A stretch of DNA of 5,708 bases. It comes from Planctomycetota bacterium. Its GTDB lineage: Bacteria > Planctomycetota > JAJSAM01. Made by a program: the position numbers and the translations under genes. Under the pieces are notes generated by a model. It searched no databases, had not been told where the DNA came from, and saw only the letters and a list, made by a program, of their open reading frames with translations. Below are positions 3,639 to 5,708 of the stretch, in pieces. The DNA is taken from assembly GCA_029932425.1 (NCBI GenBank), contig JAOZQC010000246.1:1-5708 (forward strand), given 5' to 3'. Numbering within the stretch: position 1 is the stretch's first letter; every line of letters begins with the position of its first letter.

Positions 3639-5708
3639 GACCCGGTGGGTGAGCTCCTTGCGGAGCTCCTTCCGGATCTGGCGGTGGGACTTGATGGCCA
3701 GGATGCACTGCTCCCGCTGGTCGAGGTCCGTGGCGGGCAGCCGCTCCACGGCGGTGGCGAAACCCTCGAGCTTGAACGAGACGAGGGCCCCCCGGATCGG
3801 CGGATAGGTGATCCACCCGGGGGTCTTCACGCCGCTCGGCTTGCCGTCGAGGAAGACCTCCGCGCCGGGGGGCCGGGTCTCGACGCGCACCGGGATCCGG
3901 ACCCTCGTCAGGACCTCGGGCACGAAGAACTCGCTCAGGAGCTCGAGGGCCGTGGAGCGGGCCTCCGCGAAGCGTTTCTTCGCCAGGAGGTCGTCCAGGG
4001 ACCCGAGCCGCGCCTCGATGAGGTCGAGATCCTTCTCGAGCTGGGCGATGATCTCGTCCACGTTGTGCTTCTTCAGCTTCGAGGGATCGGGGGCGCAGTG
4101 GCGCGCGGTCACGAGGAGCTGGAGGGCCTCCCGGTACTCGCCCTGTTCCAGGTCGCCCCGGGCCCGGGCCACGAGGCTCCGCGCCCGCCGCTCGAGCTCC
4201 AGCCGGGCGGCTCCCACGGTCTGCCGGAAGCTCTGGAGGGTGAGCCGGAGCTCCCCCTGCTTGCGCACCGCGTCCTTCTTGGCCGTCGTGAACCGGTAGT
4301 TGTCCGCCACGCGGTCGAAGCGGAGGAGGATCCCGTCGAGCCGCTTCTGGAAGCGCCGGAGCAGGGGATCCGCCTTGCGGTACGCCGCGGCCAGCTTCTC
4401 GAGCTCGGGGAGGTCCGCGGCCCCCGCGGAGAGGAGCGCGGAGAGCTCCTTGTGCACCGGCTCGATCTGCGCGCTCAGGGTGGAGAGCATCCTGGTGGCC
4501 GCCTCCTCCGCCTTCGCGATCTCCTGCCGGGCCGCCAGCTCGTAGTCGATGTACGCCCAGGCGAGCCCCGCGAGCCCGAAGACGAGGAAGGTGAGCACCA
4601 GGATCCGCCGGAGCCCCTTCTTCCTCTTGCTCCTCCGGGCGAGGAGCTGCTCCAGGCGGTGGTGGATGTCGTCCCGGGAACGGTCGATGACGAGGATCTT
4701 GCGGAGGATCCGGATGACCTGGTCCCAGTCGCGCTTCTGCGTGTACCACTCCGCCATCGCCTCGTACTCGGAGATGGCCTCCGTGGACATGTTGCTCGCG
4801 AGGTAGATGGTGATGAGCTGGTTCCGGAGGGAGAAGTCCTGCGGCGCGAGGCTGATGACGCGCTGGAGGGCCTGGAACGCCTCCTCCTTCTTGCCGAGCT
4901 CCAGGTAGATCGTCGCCAGGGCCCGGCCCCGCTCCACCACCTCCTCGGCGTCGCCCTGGACCCGCTCCCCGTAGTTCACGAAGACCTCGACGAGCCGCTC
5001 CGCGGCCTGGAGATCCGTGGGGAGGATCTCGCAGAGGTGCCGGTAGGTGTCGTAGGCCTCCTGGACCTGGCCGTTCCGCACGGCCATCTCCGCGTAGTTC
5101 CGGTAGGCGGACCGGGCCTTCTCCAGGCGGTCCGCCGCCTCGTAGGCCCTTCCCAGCTTCAGGCTGATCTCCGGCGTCTCGCTCCCGGTCTCCCGGATCC
5201 GCTCCAGGAACTTGATGGCGTCCTCGACCTTGCCGCTCTCCAGCGCCGCGTCGGCGGTCTGCAGCAGGTCCTCGTTGGGGACCGGCTCCACCGCCTCCTG
5301 CTCCCGGAGGAGGGAGAGGATCTTGCACACCTCGAACCGGTTCACGTAGGAGCGATCGATGATCTCCTCCACGTTGTTCCGGCCGTTGATCTCCGCCAGG
5401 ACCTTCTCGCAGTAGGGCTCGCGGAAGATGTCGTCCGTGAGCTCCATGTTCCGGCCCGTGTAGCGGTAGATCTCCCGCATGGAGGGGATGAGGGTGCGGA
5501 TGTGCTCCCACTCGTCGATCCGCCGGGCCGCCTCCATGATCAGGCTGTTCACGTTGAACGTGAGCCGCGTGAGGGGGCCGTCGATGCCGTCCAGCTCCGC
5601 GGGAGGGATGCCCTCGATGAACTCGAAGCTCGCGTCCTTCCAGATGAAGAGGTTGTAGATCTCCTCCTCGATCTGGATGCGCAGGGCGTCCTCGATCACG
5701 TCCCGGGC
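2637..5708 (-). CDS. One-pass membrane protein: DUF4388/PATAN (partial) - TPR - TM - coiled coil - PEGA - PQQ-like beta-propeller (5' end beyond window)
   Basis: The frame is open through the right window edge, so the protein is N-terminally truncated; the GTG at 5699 used here for numbering is probably internal. Residues 1-40 (EEEIYNLFIWKDASFEFIEG) resemble the C-terminal part of a DUF4388/PATAN domain, and 44-140 the helical and winged-helix-like segment that usually follows (INGRNNVEEIIDRSYVNRFEVCK). TPR-like helices cover about 143-352. A basic stretch (RRSKRKKGLRR, 355-365) precedes one membrane helix (about 366-385), predicting the N-terminal half in the cytoplasm and the rest outside the inner membrane. 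Then come long charged helices (about 386-592), a PEGA-like domain (about 603-655: RVETRPPGAEVFLDGKPSG) and about eight PQQ-like blades (about 688-1020), with motifs such as LHALDPDTGETVW and LYAFDIETGRQAW. The propeller resembles BamB-type scaffolds and shows no sign of being an enzyme. Upstream position in a GTPase cluster suggests a sensor or membrane anchor for the GTPase module. Domain calls are strong; function is inferred. Confidence 0.92.
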   Translation of the reverse strand, partial: ARDVIEDALRIQIEEEIYNLFIWKDASFEFIEGIPPAELDGIDGPLTRLTFNVNSLIMEAARRIDEWEHIRTLIPSMREIYRYTGRNMELTDDIFREPYCEKVLAEINGRNNVEEIIDRSYVNRFEVCKILSLLREQEAVEPVPNEDLLQTADAALESGKVEDAIKFLERIRETGSETPEISLKLGRAYEAADRLEKARSAYRNYAEMAVRNGQVQEAYDTYRHLCEILPTDLQAAERLVEVFVNYGERVQGDAEEVVERGRALATIYLELGKKEEAFQALQRVISLAPQDFSLRNQLITIYLASNMSTEAISEYEAMAEWYTQKRDWDQVIRILRKILVIDRSRDDIHHRLEQLLARRSKRKKGLRRILVLTFLVFGLAGLAWAYIDYELAARQEIAKAEEAATRMLSTLSAQIEPVHKELSALLSAGAADLPELEKLAAAYRKADPLLRRFQKRLDGILLRFDRVADNYRFTTAKKDAVRKQGELRLTLQSFRQTVGAARLELERRARSLVARARGDLEQGEYREALQLLVTARHCAPDPSKLKKHNVDEIIAQLEKDLDLIEARLGSLDDLLAKKRFAEARSTALELLSEFFVPEVLTRVRIPVRVETRPPGAEVFLDGKPSGVKTPGWITYPPIRGALVSFKLEGFATAVERLPATDLDQREQCILAIKSHRQIRKELRKELTHRVRLSGAILADPLVIEGRVYYVTRGSHVYRVNPEERRVEEVYDATRISLSGFDAAPATRGDSLFLATVEGRVEKLDLSRISSARLDRRAPAWSRSLPGMVHASLAMTDRALLVGDDAGYLHALDPDTGETVWMRRLVGQIKNRPVVAGGRIFVTTASGWIYVLDAATGEPERPASAPEGAARPLLSTPAVDGGTLYVGASDGGLYAFDIETGRQAWKVDAGAEVRAAPVLLADTVLAVTLAGRLLAVRDGRILDSLEIGGAIRSSPVIAGNVIFLANDRGEVLRIELAGGRFRVQWRYQLDGDEKKGPAVYARVAAAGKRLLVATEAGEVFIMEQ
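3735..3893 (-). other. PEGA-like domain of the propeller protein
   Basis: Residues about 603-655 carry the PEGA signature pattern: a strand (PVRVETRP), the turn PPGAEVFLDGKPSG, a KTPGWITYPP segment and a strand ending in KLEGFATAVERL. PEGA domains are extracytoplasmic beta modules often found in surface or envelope-linked proteins, which agrees with the predicted topology. Confidence 0.8.
4545..4604 (-). other. Single transmembrane helix of the propeller protein
   Basis: Residues about 366-385 (ILVLTFLVFGLAGLAWAYID) form one uninterrupted hydrophobic helix preceded by a dense Arg/Lys cluster and followed by a more acidic segment. By the positive-inside rule the DUF4388/TPR half faces the cytoplasm, and the coiled coil, PEGA and propeller face the periplasm. 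This internal helix would act as an uncleaved signal anchor. Confidence 0.88.

Noticed and set aside
3298..5511. Minus-strand open frame of 737 codons inside the propeller gene (and 2659-3252)
   Set aside because: The products are low-complexity Gly/Pro/Arg/His sequence in an alternate frame; the overlapping frame encodes continuous DUF4388, TPR, membrane, PEGA and propeller segments.
5697..5699. GTG at 5699 as true start of the propeller protein
   Set aside because: The frame stays open to the window edge, and the sequence at this point is already the middle of a DUF4388-like domain, so the real start must lie beyond the window.
1..5708. Mobile elements, CRISPR, tRNA or rRNA genes
   Set aside because: No transposase, terminal inverted repeats, regularly spaced direct repeats, or tRNA/rRNA signatures were recognised on either strand; the window is filled by four protein genes.

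Overview
The window is a very GC-rich bacterial segment with strong G/C preference at third codon positions. All convincing genes lie on the minus strand and read right to left as one compact cluster of four proteins: (1) a large membrane-anchored DUF4388/PATAN-TPR-PEGA-beta-propeller protein, cut at its 5' end by the window edge (2637-5708); (2) a TPR protein with a C-terminal Roadblock/LC7 domain (1341-2522); (3) a small stand-alone Roadblock/LC7 protein of the MglB type (992-1348); and (4) an MglA-type Ras-like small GTPase with a long Pro/Ala/Arg-rich C-terminal tail, cut at its 3' end by the window edge (1-925).

Gene spacing supports a single transcription unit. There is a 114-nt gap between genes 1 and 2, an 8-nt overlap between genes 2 and 3 with a strong Shine-Dalgarno sequence inside gene 2, and a 66-nt gap before gene 4. 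The 114-nt gap may hold a 27-codon leader ORF whose stop overlaps the gene 2 start as GTGA. I saw no RNA genes, mobile elements or CRISPR arrays. Plus-strand open frames are antisense shadows of these GC-rich genes. No stretch longer than 300 bases lacks a gene.

The Roadblock-then-GTPase order matches the mglB-mglA arrangement of Myxococcus xanthus and relatives, where MglA is a nucleotide-dependent polarity switch and MglB its activating protein. Here the pair is joined by a second Roadblock protein fused to TPRs, and by a one-pass membrane protein. That protein's predicted cytoplasmic half carries DUF4388 and TPRs, and its predicted outer half carries a coiled coil, a PEGA domain and about eight PQQ-like blades. 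The inference is a GTPase-centred signalling or polarity module with a physical route across the inner membrane. Its exact output is unknown.

The organism is probably a Gram-negative (diderm), high-GC lineage. MglA/Roadblock/DUF4388 combinations are familiar from Myxococcota and related former Deltaproteobacteria, and also occur in Acidobacteriota, Planctomycetota, Gemmatimonadota and uncultured phyla. The sequence alone does not let me choose among them.
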